The notes below the pieces were generated by a model. The model saw only the letters and a list, made by a program, of their open reading frames with translations, was not told the origin of the DNA and ran no database searches. The translations under genes were made by a program, and so were the position numbers. A stretch of DNA of 64,000 nucleotides from Chloroflexota bacterium (lineage in GTDB: Bacteria; Chloroflexota; Anaerolineae; UBA4142), in NCBI GenBank assembly GCA_016215025.1, contig JACRMI010000088.1:32436-96435 (forward strand). The letters run 5' to 3'. Positions 18,027-26,296 of the stretch are shown here, piece by piece (position 1 is the first letter of the stretch; every line of letters begins with the position of its first letter).

Positions 18027-18458
18027 ATGGAACCACGCATTCAGGGCAAGAAGCATCAATTTGAACCGCTGTCGTACACAGTCATCGGTGCGTGCATCGA
18101 TGTTCAACGGCAATTGGGTACCCATTGCATGGAAGTCGATTATCAGCGTGCGCTTGAAGTTGCATTGCCCAAATTCGGTGTCCAGTTTGAACGCGAGGTG
18201 GAAATCCCTATTGTCTATGATGGTGTCACCGTCACTAAACGTCGTTACGATTTCAAATGTTGGGATAAACAGGACATGCTGCTACTGGAGACCAAAGCCG
18301 CGCAAGCAATTCGCCCTGACGACGCCGAACAAAGTTTGCTCTACGTTACCAAAGGAAATCACAAACTTGTCCTGCTCGTCAATTTTGGCGAAAAACCGAT
18401 TCGCCCGCGCCGCTTTGTTAACACACCAACCTTCCAAGGCGAGGTGTCCTGGAAGTAA
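18027..18458 (+). CDS. GxxExxY family protein (PD-(D/E)XK-like), divergent copy
   Basis: The protein is 143 residues, ATG at 18027 after CACGGAGGCAAGC. It has the helical start YTVIGACIDVQRQLG, the family box in variant form (THCMEVDYQRAL where others have GxxExxY), then YDGVTVTKRRYDF and the nuclease-like strand LLLETKAAQAI. The C-terminal LVLLVNFGEKPI matches the usual LILNFG element. GxxExxY proteins are small, often multi-copy and of unknown function, with a predicted PD-(D/E)XK nuclease-like fold. The gene is bracketed by two copies of a TTTCGCGG word array. A second family member is at 55171. Confidence 0.75.
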   Translation: MEPRIQGKKHQFEPLSYTVIGACIDVQRQLGTHCMEVDYQRALEVALPKFGVQFEREVEIPIVYDGVTVTKRRYDFKCWDKQDMLLLETKAAQAIRPDDAEQSLLYVTKGNHKLVLLVNFGEKPIRPRRFVNTPTFQGEVSWK

Positions 18459-18485
18459 CTGCATTTCTTTGAAATGCAAACATAC

Positions 18486-18526
18486 CTTTCGCGGCTTTCG
18501 TGCATTTCGCGAGTTTCGTGATCCGA
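18486..18526. repeat. Short-word array TTTCGCGGCTTTCGTGCA.. (copy 2)
   Basis: Same word family as at 17958 (TTTCGCGGCTTTCGTGCATT, then TCGCGAGTTTCGTGATCC), now downstream of the GxxExxY gene, so that gene is flanked by direct copies. Confidence 0.75.
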
Positions 18527-18557
18527 ACGCTCTTAATTGTCACAATGAGGTGTACAC

Positions 18558-19694
18558 ATGCCTAACTTTTTCAAATCACTAGTTGCTTGGCTCGAACCAC
18601 CGCTCGAACGATTGGAGATGGAATATCGGTTGTACTATCTTCATCCCGATATTCGACAGGCAACCATCGTTGGAATTATTTTTATCGTCGGCGATTTGGG
18701 ACTGGTCGCCGCCGATTTTGCCTTGTTTAACCAAAGCGAGACCTTCTTCCTGTTGATGGTAACCCGTTTGCTGTTGGCAGCCGTGACGGCTGGGTTGATC
18801 GTTTTTCTCAATCGCATTTTCCAGCCAGAGGTCTATGATCGCTTTGTTTTCTTTTGCACGATGTTTATCGTGGTCATGGCAATCTTGATCGATACCACCC
18901 GACCGATTAATTTTCTTGGTCGTTTTATAGTCTACTTGGTATTGGTGTTTGCGATTTATCTGGTGTTGCCCAATGCCGTGATTTTCCGTTTGGGTGGAGC
19001 ACTCTTCCTGACGGGTGCAGCCATCGTCAGCATGTTTGCATTGACGGATCCCACGGCTGAGGTTCTCGCTGTTATCATGGTTGTCTGTTTGTTTGTGGCG
19101 AATTGGGTCGGTGTATACACGTCTGCAAGTTATTACAAGTTGCGGCGGCGCGAGTATCAAGCCTTGCAAGAGGCGCGCACGTTGAATCGGCAACTGATTC
19201 TGCTTGGTGAAACCGATTCTTTGACAGGCATCAAGAATCGTCAGCAGTTTTTCGAACTGGGCGCGTACGAGTTGGAACGCTGCCAGCGTTATCAAAAAGC
19301 CTTGGGCTTGGCGGTGCTCGATTTGGATTTCTTCAAGCAGGTCAATGCGGTGCATGGATACCAGGTCGGCGATCAAGTTCTAGTTGCTTTGGTCATGACG
19401 ATCCTGCGCCAAGTTCCGGGCACAGAACAGTTTGGTCGGCTGGGCGATGAAGAGTTTGGATTATTGCTGCCCGAAACTGCGTCGAGTGCTGCTCTCGCAA
19501 TCGCGGAACAAATTCGGCAACGCATCCATGATTCGAACGAACTGACGACGATATTGAAACGTCCGTTGACCGTAAGCATTGGAGTTTGCGCGGCGCAGCC
19601 CAGCGATAAAACTTTTGGCGATTTGCTTCGCCGTGCGGACAAGGCGTTGGGTCGCGCCAAGAGCGAAGGGCGCAACTGCGTGGTGTCGAAATAG
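18558..19694 (+). CDS. Membrane protein with GGDEF-type domain (degenerate signature GDEEF)
   Basis: The protein is 378 residues. About six membrane segments fill residues 35-205, then a coil leads into a GGDEF domain from about residue 215 (LLGETDSLTGIKNRQQFF). The signature loop reads GRLGDEEFG, so the GGDEF core is GDEEF: the second Gly is Asp and the metal-binding Asp is Glu. LDLDFFKQVNAVHGYQVGDQ and LLRRADKALGRAKSEGRN are otherwise typical. Diguanylate cyclases make c-di-GMP; with this loop the enzyme may be inactive or act as a GTP/c-di-GMP sensor. There is no EAL domain or clear I-site (RxxD). Confidence 0.85.
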   Translation: MPNFFKSLVAWLEPPLERLEMEYRLYYLHPDIRQATIVGIIFIVGDLGLVAADFALFNQSETFFLLMVTRLLLAAVTAGLIVFLNRIFQPEVYDRFVFFCTMFIVVMAILIDTTRPINFLGRFIVYLVLVFAIYLVLPNAVIFRLGGALFLTGAAIVSMFALTDPTAEVLAVIMVVCLFVANWVGVYTSASYYKLRRREYQALQEARTLNRQLILLGETDSLTGIKNRQQFFELGAYELERCQRYQKALGLAVLDLDFFKQVNAVHGYQVGDQVLVALVMTILRQVPGTEQFGRLGDEEFGLLLPETASSAALAIAEQIRQRIHDSNELTTILKRPLTVSIGVCAAQPSDKTFGDLLRRADKALGRAKSEGRNCVVSK

Positions 19695-19704
19695 TTTTGC
19701 GTCA

Positions 19705-20274
19705 ATGAAAGCTACATTCGCTTTGCTTGCTGATTGGCAAACGCACAATTTCGTCCGAAAGCTGGCTTGGGATGTTCATTGCGCGTATGGCATTGGATTG
19801 GATGTTACCCGTTTGCCGCCACACGTTTCGCTCAAGCAACCATTCGCCGCCAACGATTTGACGTCTCTCGAAGAGTACATGATGGAGTTGGCTCCGAGTA
19901 TCCAACCATTTGAAATCCATTTGCCCCGTTTGCAAATTGTCAAAGTGGCGATTGAGGGTTTAGAGACTGGAATCCTTTGGCTCGATGTTCAAGAGACATC
20001 GTTGTTGCGCGATTTGCATAATCGGCTGAATAATGAATTGGCTAAACGCTTTACAAATACCCAAGCAGCTTTCGATGGTGGCGATTATCATTTCCACATG
20101 ACCGTATCGATTGGCAGTCAGCCTTGGGACGTATATCAACGGATGTTTAAAGATATTGTTGCCACACCAATTGATCTACGATTTACTCCGCAAGAACTTG
20201 TCCTTTTTGTGAACGACGACAACGCTAACTTGAACGGCGGTTACATGACCCATAAGATACTGCCTTTGCATTGA
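19705..20274 (+). CDS. 2'-5' RNA ligase/LigT-like phosphoesterase
   Basis: The protein is 189 residues from the ATG at 19705, ten bases after the GGDEF gene stop. The two HxS/T catalytic motifs of the 2H phosphoesterase superfamily are visible: LPPHVSLKQPF and YHFHMTVSIG, spaced about 100 residues apart. Members hydrolyse 2',3'-cyclic phosphates or 2'-5' RNA linkages. Its tight spacing behind the GGDEF gene suggests co-transcription. Confidence 0.8.
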   Translation: MKATFALLADWQTHNFVRKLAWDVHCAYGIGLDVTRLPPHVSLKQPFAANDLTSLEEYMMELAPSIQPFEIHLPRLQIVKVAIEGLETGILWLDVQETSLLRDLHNRLNNELAKRFTNTQAAFDGGDYHFHMTVSIGSQPWDVYQRMFKDIVATPIDLRFTPQELVLFVNDDNANLNGGYMTHKILPLH

Positions 20275-20287
20275 AGAGTTACTAGTT

Positions 20288-20332
20288 TTCTTTCGCGGTT
20301 TTCGCGACATTTCGAGAGTTTCGCGATCCCAA
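20288..20332. repeat. Short-word array TTTCGCGGTTTTCGCGAC.. (copy 3)
   Basis: Third copy of the TTTCGCGG word family, between the LigT-like and DinB-like genes. Confidence 0.7.
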
Positions 20333-20359
20333 TTTTTTCTACTTGAAAGGAGCACTCTC

Positions 20360-20881
20360 ATGCCTCATCCACTCGTTCTCCAATTGCGTTTCACGCGCAG
20401 CGAATTCAAGCGTGCGCTAAAAGGAATCAGCGACGATGAAGCCCGCCAACGCATTCTGCCGATGAACTGCATCAGTTGGAACATCGGTCACTTGGCTTGG
20501 CAAGAGCAACGCTATTGGCTTTTGTTCGGGCAAGGCAAATTGTTATTGCCCGATGTCAACGAAACATTTTGCTATGGCGCACCAGCGAGCACACCTGCGC
20601 TGCAAGACGCCTGGAAAGCGTGGAACACCATTACAAAAGCGGCTGATCCGTGGCTCGACACATTGACCACGAAGAAATTGCAGGAGCGCGTTATCAAAAA
20701 CGGCAAGCCAAGCCGAATCCTTTTCGGGACATTGTTGCTGCGGATGACGTACCACTATTGGTACCACATCGGCGAGAACATGGCGATTCGCCAGAACCTG
20801 GGACACACTCACTTGCCTCAGTTCGTCGGCAACATCGATGGACAAGCACCGTACACGCCGGATGGGAAACGCGCGAAATAA
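20360..20881 (+). CDS. DinB superfamily protein
   Basis: The protein is 173 residues after AAAGGAGCACTCTC. The four-helix DinB pattern is seen with metal histidines in SWNIGHLAWQEQRYW and MTYHYWYHIGE. DinB-like proteins are putative metal-dependent transferases or hydrolases, some linked to bacillithiol/mycothiol chemistry; this member is unassigned. The end of the gene runs into repeat-like DNA that leads to a long palindrome. Confidence 0.75.
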   Translation: MPHPLVLQLRFTRSEFKRALKGISDDEARQRILPMNCISWNIGHLAWQEQRYWLLFGQGKLLLPDVNETFCYGAPASTPALQDAWKAWNTITKAADPWLDTLTTKKLQERVIKNGKPSRILFGTLLLRMTYHYWYHIGENMAIRQNLGHTHLPQFVGNIDGQAPYTPDGKRAK

Positions 20882-20891
20882 GGCGAAAGGT

Positions 20892-20921
20892 CGCGAAACG
20901 CTGCGCGCGCAGCGTTTCGCG
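20892..20921. repeat. Perfect 30-bp palindrome
   Basis: Every base from 20892 to 20906 pairs with 20921 to 20907 (CGCGAAACGCTGCGC and its complement). It sits between the DinB-like and rarD genes and shares the GCGAAA word with the neighbouring arrays. Confidence 0.8.
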
Positions 20922-20933
20922 TCAAGAGGAATG

Positions 20934-21824
20934 ATGAACAAAGGTATTTGGTACGCCTTCGCTGCATATTCGTTCTGGGGACTTTTCCCGATCTATTGGA
21001 AATGGCTCTATCAAGTCAGCGCGCTCGAAATCATCAGCCATCGCATCATCTGGTCGTGCGTGATTCTGATGATCGTCATCGTGGCGCTCCGTCAATGGAG
21101 TGCTTTTCGCCATGCAGCGCTCAACCCACGCATTCTCAAAATCTATGCTGTCGCCGGAATTCTATTGACCATCAACTGGCTTGTCTACGTGTGGGCGGTC
21201 AATGCGGGCTATGTCGTCGAGTCGAGTCTGGGCTATTATATCAATCCGCTAGTCAGTGTGATTCTCGGCGTGGCCTTTTTGCGCGAACGATTGCGCTCGT
21301 GGCAATGGCTTGCACTTGGCATTGCAACCATCGGCGTGCTTTATCTGACGCTGGCGTACGGCTCGCTGCCGTGGATTGCGTTGACGCTAGCTGTAACATT
21401 CGGCACGTACGGTCTGGTCAAGAAAAAAGCGCCGCTGAATTCGCTTTACGGACTTGCGCTTGAGACAAGCATCGTTTTTATTCCCGCGTTGGCATTTCTG
21501 TTTTTCGTCGAAGCGACGAGCCAAGGCGCATTTCTCCACAACGGCATCGTGCTCGATATGGTGATGATGGGCGCGGGCATCGTAACCACCATCCCGCTTT
21601 TGCTCTTTGCGTCGGCGGCGCAGCGTATTCCGCTATCGCTCATCGGCATCTTGCAGTACGTTTCGCCGACGCTGCAATTTTTGCTCGGTATCTTTGTTTA
21701 CGGCGAACCCTTTTCGCCAGCCCAATTCATTGGCTTTGGTATGGTCTGGATCGCGCTGCTCATTTTTGGCGTCGAAGGATTTCTCAATCACCGTGCGCAA
21801 CCCGTCGCGGCGATTGCAGAATAG
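20934..21824 (+). CDS. rarD: RarD-type EamA family transporter
   Basis: The protein is 296 residues, the usual length for RarD; ATG codons at 20931 and 20934 are both possible behind AGAGGA. The N-terminus GIWYAFAAYSFWGLFPIYWK and the segments SHRIIWSC, WLVYVWAVNAGYVVESSLGYYINPLVSV and LQYVSPTLQFLLGIFVYGE are characteristic of RarD/YojE. There are ten membrane segments. The family is named for chloramphenicol sensitivity but the natural substrate is unknown. Confidence 0.9.
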   Translation: MNKGIWYAFAAYSFWGLFPIYWKWLYQVSALEIISHRIIWSCVILMIVIVALRQWSAFRHAALNPRILKIYAVAGILLTINWLVYVWAVNAGYVVESSLGYYINPLVSVILGVAFLRERLRSWQWLALGIATIGVLYLTLAYGSLPWIALTLAVTFGTYGLVKKKAPLNSLYGLALETSIVFIPALAFLFFVEATSQGAFLHNGIVLDMVMMGAGIVTTIPLLLFASAAQRIPLSLIGILQYVSPTLQFLLGIFVYGEPFSPAQFIGFGMVWIALLIFGVEGFLNHRAQPVAAIAE

Positions 21825-21835
21825 GCGAGGCAGAG

Positions 21836-22516
21836 ATGATGACTATCGATGAAACTTTACTGTGGGATGTCCGTTTTTTCATCTATCAGCATTTTGTGTC
21901 AACGGCGCGACCGCCGAGCGTGGATGAGACCGCCGATCATTTTCTCATCAGCGCAGGACAAGCGGCAATGCTTTACCAAGAACTCGGTCGCCGCCACGCG
22001 ATCTTTCTCGACCCAGAGACCCAAGTCATTCGGATGGCGAATCCATTTTCCGCTGTGCCTACCGCTTTTCAGGTTCACGCGCAAGGCAACATCTACTGGG
22101 CAAATTGCGGCTGGGACGCGCTAGGTATTCCTGCGGCGCTGCATTCTGATGCGACTATCCAAGCGAGCTGCGCAGAGAACGGACAACCGATTACGCTAAC
22201 CGTGCAAAACGGTCGGGTAACGCATCACGGTGAACGCATTCACTTTTTGCTTCCATTTTCTCGTTGGTACGACGACCTCATTTTGACCTGAGCAACGATT
22301 CTGCTCTTCCGGTCGGAAGAAGCAATTGACCGATGGTGTGCCGTCGGGAATTTTAAACGCGGCGAATCGCTCTCGGTCGATCAAGTGTGGCAACTCTCCC
22401 AACTGTGGTACTACAATCGCCTGCGGCCTGAATATCATGGCAGGTCAAGCGCGCAAGTCGCTGCAATATTCAAAGAAATGGGGCTTGTGACGCCGTTTTG
22501 GGATATGCCGAGCTAG
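21836..22516 (+). CDS. Alkylmercury lyase (MerB)-like protein with in-frame UGA; candidate selenoprotein
   Basis: Read through TGA at 22289-22291, the frame gives 226 residues ending at TAG 22514-22516. The fold order matches MerB: a winged-helix-like N-terminus (residues 1-60), NCGWDALGIPA with the Cys91/Asp94 pair of the CxxD motif, ASCAENGQPITL (Cys112), then LILT-UGA-ATILLFRSEEAIDRW. In MerB the last segment carries the second active-site cysteine (as recalled, Cys96, Asp99 and Cys159 of R831b MerB), so the UGA sits exactly where a catalytic Cys is expected. The 74 codons after it show ordinary coding character. A bacterial SECIS-like hairpin follows. Alternatives are a nonsense mutation or assembly error. 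It follows rarD by 11 nt. Confidence 0.75.
22292..22325 (+). promoter_or_regulatory. Candidate bacterial SECIS element
   Basis: Directly after the TGA, 22302-22310 (TGCTCTTCC) pairs with 22315-22324 (GGAAG, one bulged A, AGCA) around the loop GGTC at 22311-22314. The loop is 20-23 nt after the UGA. In the E. coli fdhF SECIS the GGUC apical element is at essentially the same distance. Stem length and loop G/U content also fit bacterial SECIS rules. Confidence 0.6.
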
Positions 22517-22562
22517 CCGATTTCATTTGAATACTTGAGACCAAGCCACACTTTACACCCTT

Positions 22563-22591
22563 TTGATTCGATTTCCACCCTCGTGTATAAT
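22563..22591 (+). promoter_or_regulatory. Promoter for the first glycosidase-like giant gene
   Basis: TTGATT (22563-22568), 17-nt spacer, TATAAT (22586-22591). The leader to 22718 carries a strong AAGGAGGGAC element near 22625 that is far from the start codon. Confidence 0.6.
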
Positions 22592-22717
22592 TGACCCAGC
22601 CACATCGATACTTGTTCGACCTCGAAGGAGGGACAGGGTTGTTCCAATTTACTTTCCACGTCTAGACGCCTCACCGATATTCCGCCAAACTCACTATTCA
22701 TTTTGTTAGAGGTCAGG

Positions 22718-25700
22718 ATGCCATCCAAACTATCGTTTCACATTAGCGGTTACACCTCCAAGACATTCGACAATTTAGAGCGTGTGCAGCCCAGCGTCGT
22801 CAAAATCTACGACGACAACAGCGAAATGAATGTCGACGAAATTCGTCGCCGCTGCAGTGCCCTCATCGTTTATCGCGAAGTGTCCGATTTCGATTATCAC
22901 CGCACCGCCGACGAATTTTATTTCCTCATCAAGAATAGCATCGATAAACTACGCGGCCGCGGCATCATTTGGGAAGGCGTCAACGAGCCAGTGCCCGATT
23001 CGACCGAAAACGCCAAGGCGCTCAACAAGTGGATCACGCGCTTTGCGCAAATCATGCATTCGGAAGGTGAACTCGTCGGCGGATTTTCTTGGTCGACCGG
23101 AAATCCAACACCCGCCATGTGGAACCAGATCGTGCCGTACATGGTCGAAGCCGCTGCCGCATGCGATTTTCACACGTTCCACGAGTACTACAATACCTGG
23201 TCACAGACCGGCGATTGGGGGCGCTATCGCGCGTTTGAACAAGCGATGCCGGCATATGCGCGCAAGCCCGTCATCATCACCGAATGCGGTTTCGATATGA
23301 GCGGGCAAATGGAGGGCGGCTATCAGGGTCACATCACCGAAGCCGAGTACATTGAAATTCTCAAGCAGTACGATCAATTGTTGCTGCAAGACCCGTACGT
23401 GCTCGGCTCGACGATTTTCCAGTGGGGCGGCAGCCAGTGGCGTTCGTTTGAAATCTCGGCGATCATCGACCGCATCGGCGATTACATGGTTGCGGTGGGA
23501 CAAGGTTATCGCATTCCGCATCCCTATCCGCTGCCGGTGTTTGGCCCCACACGCACGTTCACCGCAATGCCCGCGGAAATTCAAGTGGGTCAATCGACGA
23601 CGCTGCAATGGAGCATCGACGATGCCGCGAGTGTGACCCTCGACGGGGTGCTGGTTCCCGCCGTAAGTTCAACCGTCGTCACGCCAACGCAGACCACAAC
23701 GTACACGTTGCACGTCGTGGCAGCCGACGGCACAATGGAGGACTTGACGGCGACCGTTACCGTCGCAACGAGCGCAACGCCGATTCTCACGAATGTCACG
23801 CTGACTCCGGCCAACGTCGCCGTCGGTCAATTGCTCAATGTGAGCATCACCGTGACCAACACCACGGCGCAAACATTGGAAACTCAGGAGCCGAACCCAG
23901 GATTTGTGTACGACGAAGGCGATACGTTTTACACGCGCGGTTTCCCGGACATGGCGAATGCGTTTCGCGTGGGGATCGATTTTGAGGGGCGCGACAAGAC
24001 CATGATCGATCATCCGTATCGCTGGGGGTTGGGCGCGCCGCTCGCGCCGGGGCAATCGGCAACCATCACCGGTGCGATTCGATTGAAAACGCCGCGCTCG
24101 GGAAAATATTGGGCGGGTTTGGTGCAGGAACAGGTGCGCTGGATTCAAGATAATGTCGGAACCCAGGTCGTCACGGTCAGCCCTGTCTCTGGCGCGTTCG
24201 CGCGAATCACGCAAGTGAGCATGACGCCGACCAAACTGAATCAAGACCAATTGCTCACCGTGAGCATCACCGTTCAGAATAACGGCAACGCGCCACTCGT
24301 ATCGCAAGGGCCCAATCCTGGGTTTGTGTACGATGAAGGCGATACGTTCTACACGCGCGGTTTTCCCGACACGCCCGGCGCATTCCGTGTTGGCGTCGAT
24401 TTCGACGGGCGCACTGGCATCGACCATCCTTATCGCTGGGGGCTTGGCGCGCCGCTCGCGCCCGGCGAGACGCGTACGATCACCGGATCGATTCGGTTGA
24501 AAAACCTGCAATCGAAAAATTACTGGGTCGGTCTGGTGCAAGAAGCCACGGCCTGGGTGCAAGACAATCTTGGCAAGCAAATGGTCACGGTCACTCCTGC
24601 GACCTCACCGCACATTGTCTCGGTCGCATTCTCGCCCACGTCGCTTGCATCCGGCGATTTGCTGCGCGTCGATTTTGCGGTTCGCAACAGTGGTGCGACT
24701 ACCCTGACGACGCAGGGACCGGAGCCAGGATTCATCTACGACGAAGGCGATACCTTCGACTCGCGTGGATTTGCGGCAGTTGCTGGCAACATGCGCGTCG
24801 GCATCGATTTCGAGGGACGCACCGGCATCGATCATCCGTATCGCTGGGGTTTGGGCGCGCCACTCGAACCCGGGCAAAGCACGACGATCACCGGTTATAT
24901 TCGATTGAAAAATACCCAATCGAGAGATTATTGGGCGGGCTTGGTGACCGAATGGGTCGCGTGGCTGCAAGACCATCAAGGCACCCAAACGATCACCGTT
25001 ACTCCGTCCACCGGTCAGCCCCAAGTGATTCACGTTCACAATCGACTTGCGACGACGTGGAATGGTCAACAAAAATACTGGGAGTTTATCGACCAAAATG
25101 TTGTGAATGCGATGGTGGAACGCGGACTCGTCGATCTCACCGGCACCACCTCGCTCGCCGATGCATGGAAAAAACTTTTGCCGAATTATCAATCGGGGCA
25201 GGGGATCGCCATCAAAATAAACATGACGAATGGCGGCAACGGCAACCTCGATCAAACAATTCAAACGATCAATGCCATCGTGCGCGGACTCGTTCAACGC
25301 GGCGTGCAGCCCGGCGACGTGTGGGTGACCGATCCGCTCCGGACTTTTCCGCCGCACTTTATCGAGGGGAATCTTTATCCGGGCATCAAATTTTACGATG
25401 TGACCGTGCACGATCAGACTGGGTTTACGAGCAATGATCCCAACGCGATCATCACTTCTCCGACGCCGCCGAACATTCCGACGTTCCCGCAAGTTAAAAT
25501 CTCCGATGTGTTGATTAACGCGACCTACATCATCAACGTGCCGATTCTCAAAGGGCATTTGATGGGCGCGGGCGTTACGCTGGGATTCAAAAACTGGTTA
25601 GGCGCGACGAACAATCCCAGCGGATTCCATCCCTATATTTTCCCCGCCGGCGTTTACTTTGGTCTCGACTATAATCCGCTCGTCGATCTCAACGCCAATC

Positions 25701-25999
25701 CGCACATTCGCTACAAGTCGGTTGTGACCATCGCCGATGGATTGTTCACGGGCAACGATTGGAATTCACCAGTGTTGCCGATGGTGACATTCGGCAATCA
25801 GACACCGAGCAGTCTGTTCTTTGCCACAGACCCGGTCGCGCTCGATTCGGTCTTGTGCGACCTTGTTTCCGCCGAGTGGTCGGTCTCCGGCGGCGCGGAC
25901 AATTATCTACGCCTCGCCGAAGCGCGCGGGTTGGGTGTTTATGAGCATCGCACGCCCAGCGGCTATGCCAAAATCGACTCTCGGCGGATAGAAATGTAG
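22718..25999 (+). CDS. Multidomain glycosidase-like protein with three CARDB-like repeats and a C-terminal DUF362 domain
   Basis: 1093 residues from the ATG at 22718. Residues 1-270 resemble a clan-A TIM-barrel glycosidase, with Glu90 in IIWEGVNEP and Glu189 in VIITECGFD as likely acid/base and nucleophile. An Ig-like segment follows (TLQWSIDDAASVTLDG). Three repeats of about 115 residues each contain PNPGFVYDEGDTF, FRVGIDFEGR and DHPYRWGLGAPLAPG. From about residue 750 comes a DUF362-like domain (GIAIKINMTNGGNG, YIINVPILKGH, GVTLGFKNWLG). DUF362 is often found in proteins handling Fe-S or unknown redox chemistry, so the fusion is unusual. No signal peptide is seen although the repeats look extracellular. 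The next gene is a paralog. Confidence 0.75.
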   Translation: MPSKLSFHISGYTSKTFDNLERVQPSVVKIYDDNSEMNVDEIRRRCSALIVYREVSDFDYHRTADEFYFLIKNSIDKLRGRGIIWEGVNEPVPDSTENAKALNKWITRFAQIMHSEGELVGGFSWSTGNPTPAMWNQIVPYMVEAAAACDFHTFHEYYNTWSQTGDWGRYRAFEQAMPAYARKPVIITECGFDMSGQMEGGYQGHITEAEYIEILKQYDQLLLQDPYVLGSTIFQWGGSQWRSFEISAIIDRIGDYMVAVGQGYRIPHPYPLPVFGPTRTFTAMPAEIQVGQSTTLQWSIDDAASVTLDGVLVPAVSSTVVTPTQTTTYTLHVVAADGTMEDLTATVTVATSATPILTNVTLTPANVAVGQLLNVSITVTNTTAQTLETQEPNPGFVYDEGDTFYTRGFPDMANAFRVGIDFEGRDKTMIDHPYRWGLGAPLAPGQSATITGAIRLKTPRSGKYWAGLVQEQVRWIQDNVGTQVVTVSPVSGAFARITQVSMTPTKLNQDQLLTVSITVQNNGNAPLVSQGPNPGFVYDEGDTFYTRGFPDTPGAFRVGVDFDGRTGIDHPYRWGLGAPLAPGETRTITGSIRLKNLQSKNYWVGLVQEATAWVQDNLGKQMVTVTPATSPHIVSVAFSPTSLASGDLLRVDFAVRNSGATTLTTQGPEPGFIYDEGDTFDSRGFAAVAGNMRVGIDFEGRTGIDHPYRWGLGAPLEPGQSTTITGYIRLKNTQSRDYWAGLVTEWVAWLQDHQGTQTITVTPSTGQPQVIHVHNRLATTWNGQQKYWEFIDQNVVNAMVERGLVDLTGTTSLADAWKKLLPNYQSGQGIAIKINMTNGGNGNLDQTIQTINAIVRGLVQRGVQPGDVWVTDPLRTFPPHFIEGNLYPGIKFYDVTVHDQTGFTSNDPNAIITSPTPPNIPTFPQVKISDVLINATYIINVPILKGHLMGAGVTLGFKNWLGATNNPSGFHPYIFPAGVYFGLDYNPLVDLNANPHIRYKSVVTIADGLFTGNDWNSPVLPMVTFGNQTPSSLFFATDPVALDSVLCDLVSAEWSVSGGADNYLRLAEARGLGVYEHRTPSGYAKIDSRRIEM

Positions 26000-26221
26000 G
26001 GCAAGTTTCTAACTTGCCACACTATTGGCAAATTGGAAATTTGCCCCACAATCGACAATCCGGGAATAGAAATGTAGGGCAAGTTTCTAACTTGGCTCGC
26101 TCAGGCAAATTGGAAATTTGCCCCACAATCGACAATCCGGGGATAGAAATGTAGGGCAAGTTTCTAACTTGGCTCGCTCAGGCAAATTTCCAATTTGCCC
26201 AACAATCAACAATCAACGGAT
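25986..26221. repeat. Three tandem ~77-bp intergenic repeats
   Basis: Units starting near 25986, 26064 and 26142 each contain GATAGAAATGTAGGGCAAG, the palindromic GCAAGTTTCTAACTTG and GGCAAATTGGAAATTTGCC-like inverted repeats, ending ACAATCGACAATCCGG. Unit 1 differs from units 2 and 3 in the middle (CCACACTATT versus GCTCGCTCA). They fill the space between the two giant paralogs. Confidence 0.85.
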
Positions 26222-26296
26222 AGAGCTGTAGGGAACGATCGTCGTAGCGTTTCTTGGGAACGGAGCAGCGTCCGTTCCAAACCAAGGAGCATAACA

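Noticed and set aside
17828..18125. Small minus-strand ORFs upstream of the first GxxExxY gene
   Set aside because: They run through word arrays and the 5' part of the gene on the other strand, with no ribosome binding site.
18027..20274. A composite transposon carried by the TTTCGCGG arrays
   Set aside because: There are no terminal inverted repeats, target duplications or transposase, and the GGDEF and LigT-like genes look like ordinary chromosomal genes.
25986..26221. CRISPR array
   Set aside because: The three units are tandem with no spacers, each unit being one 77-bp block with internal palindromes.
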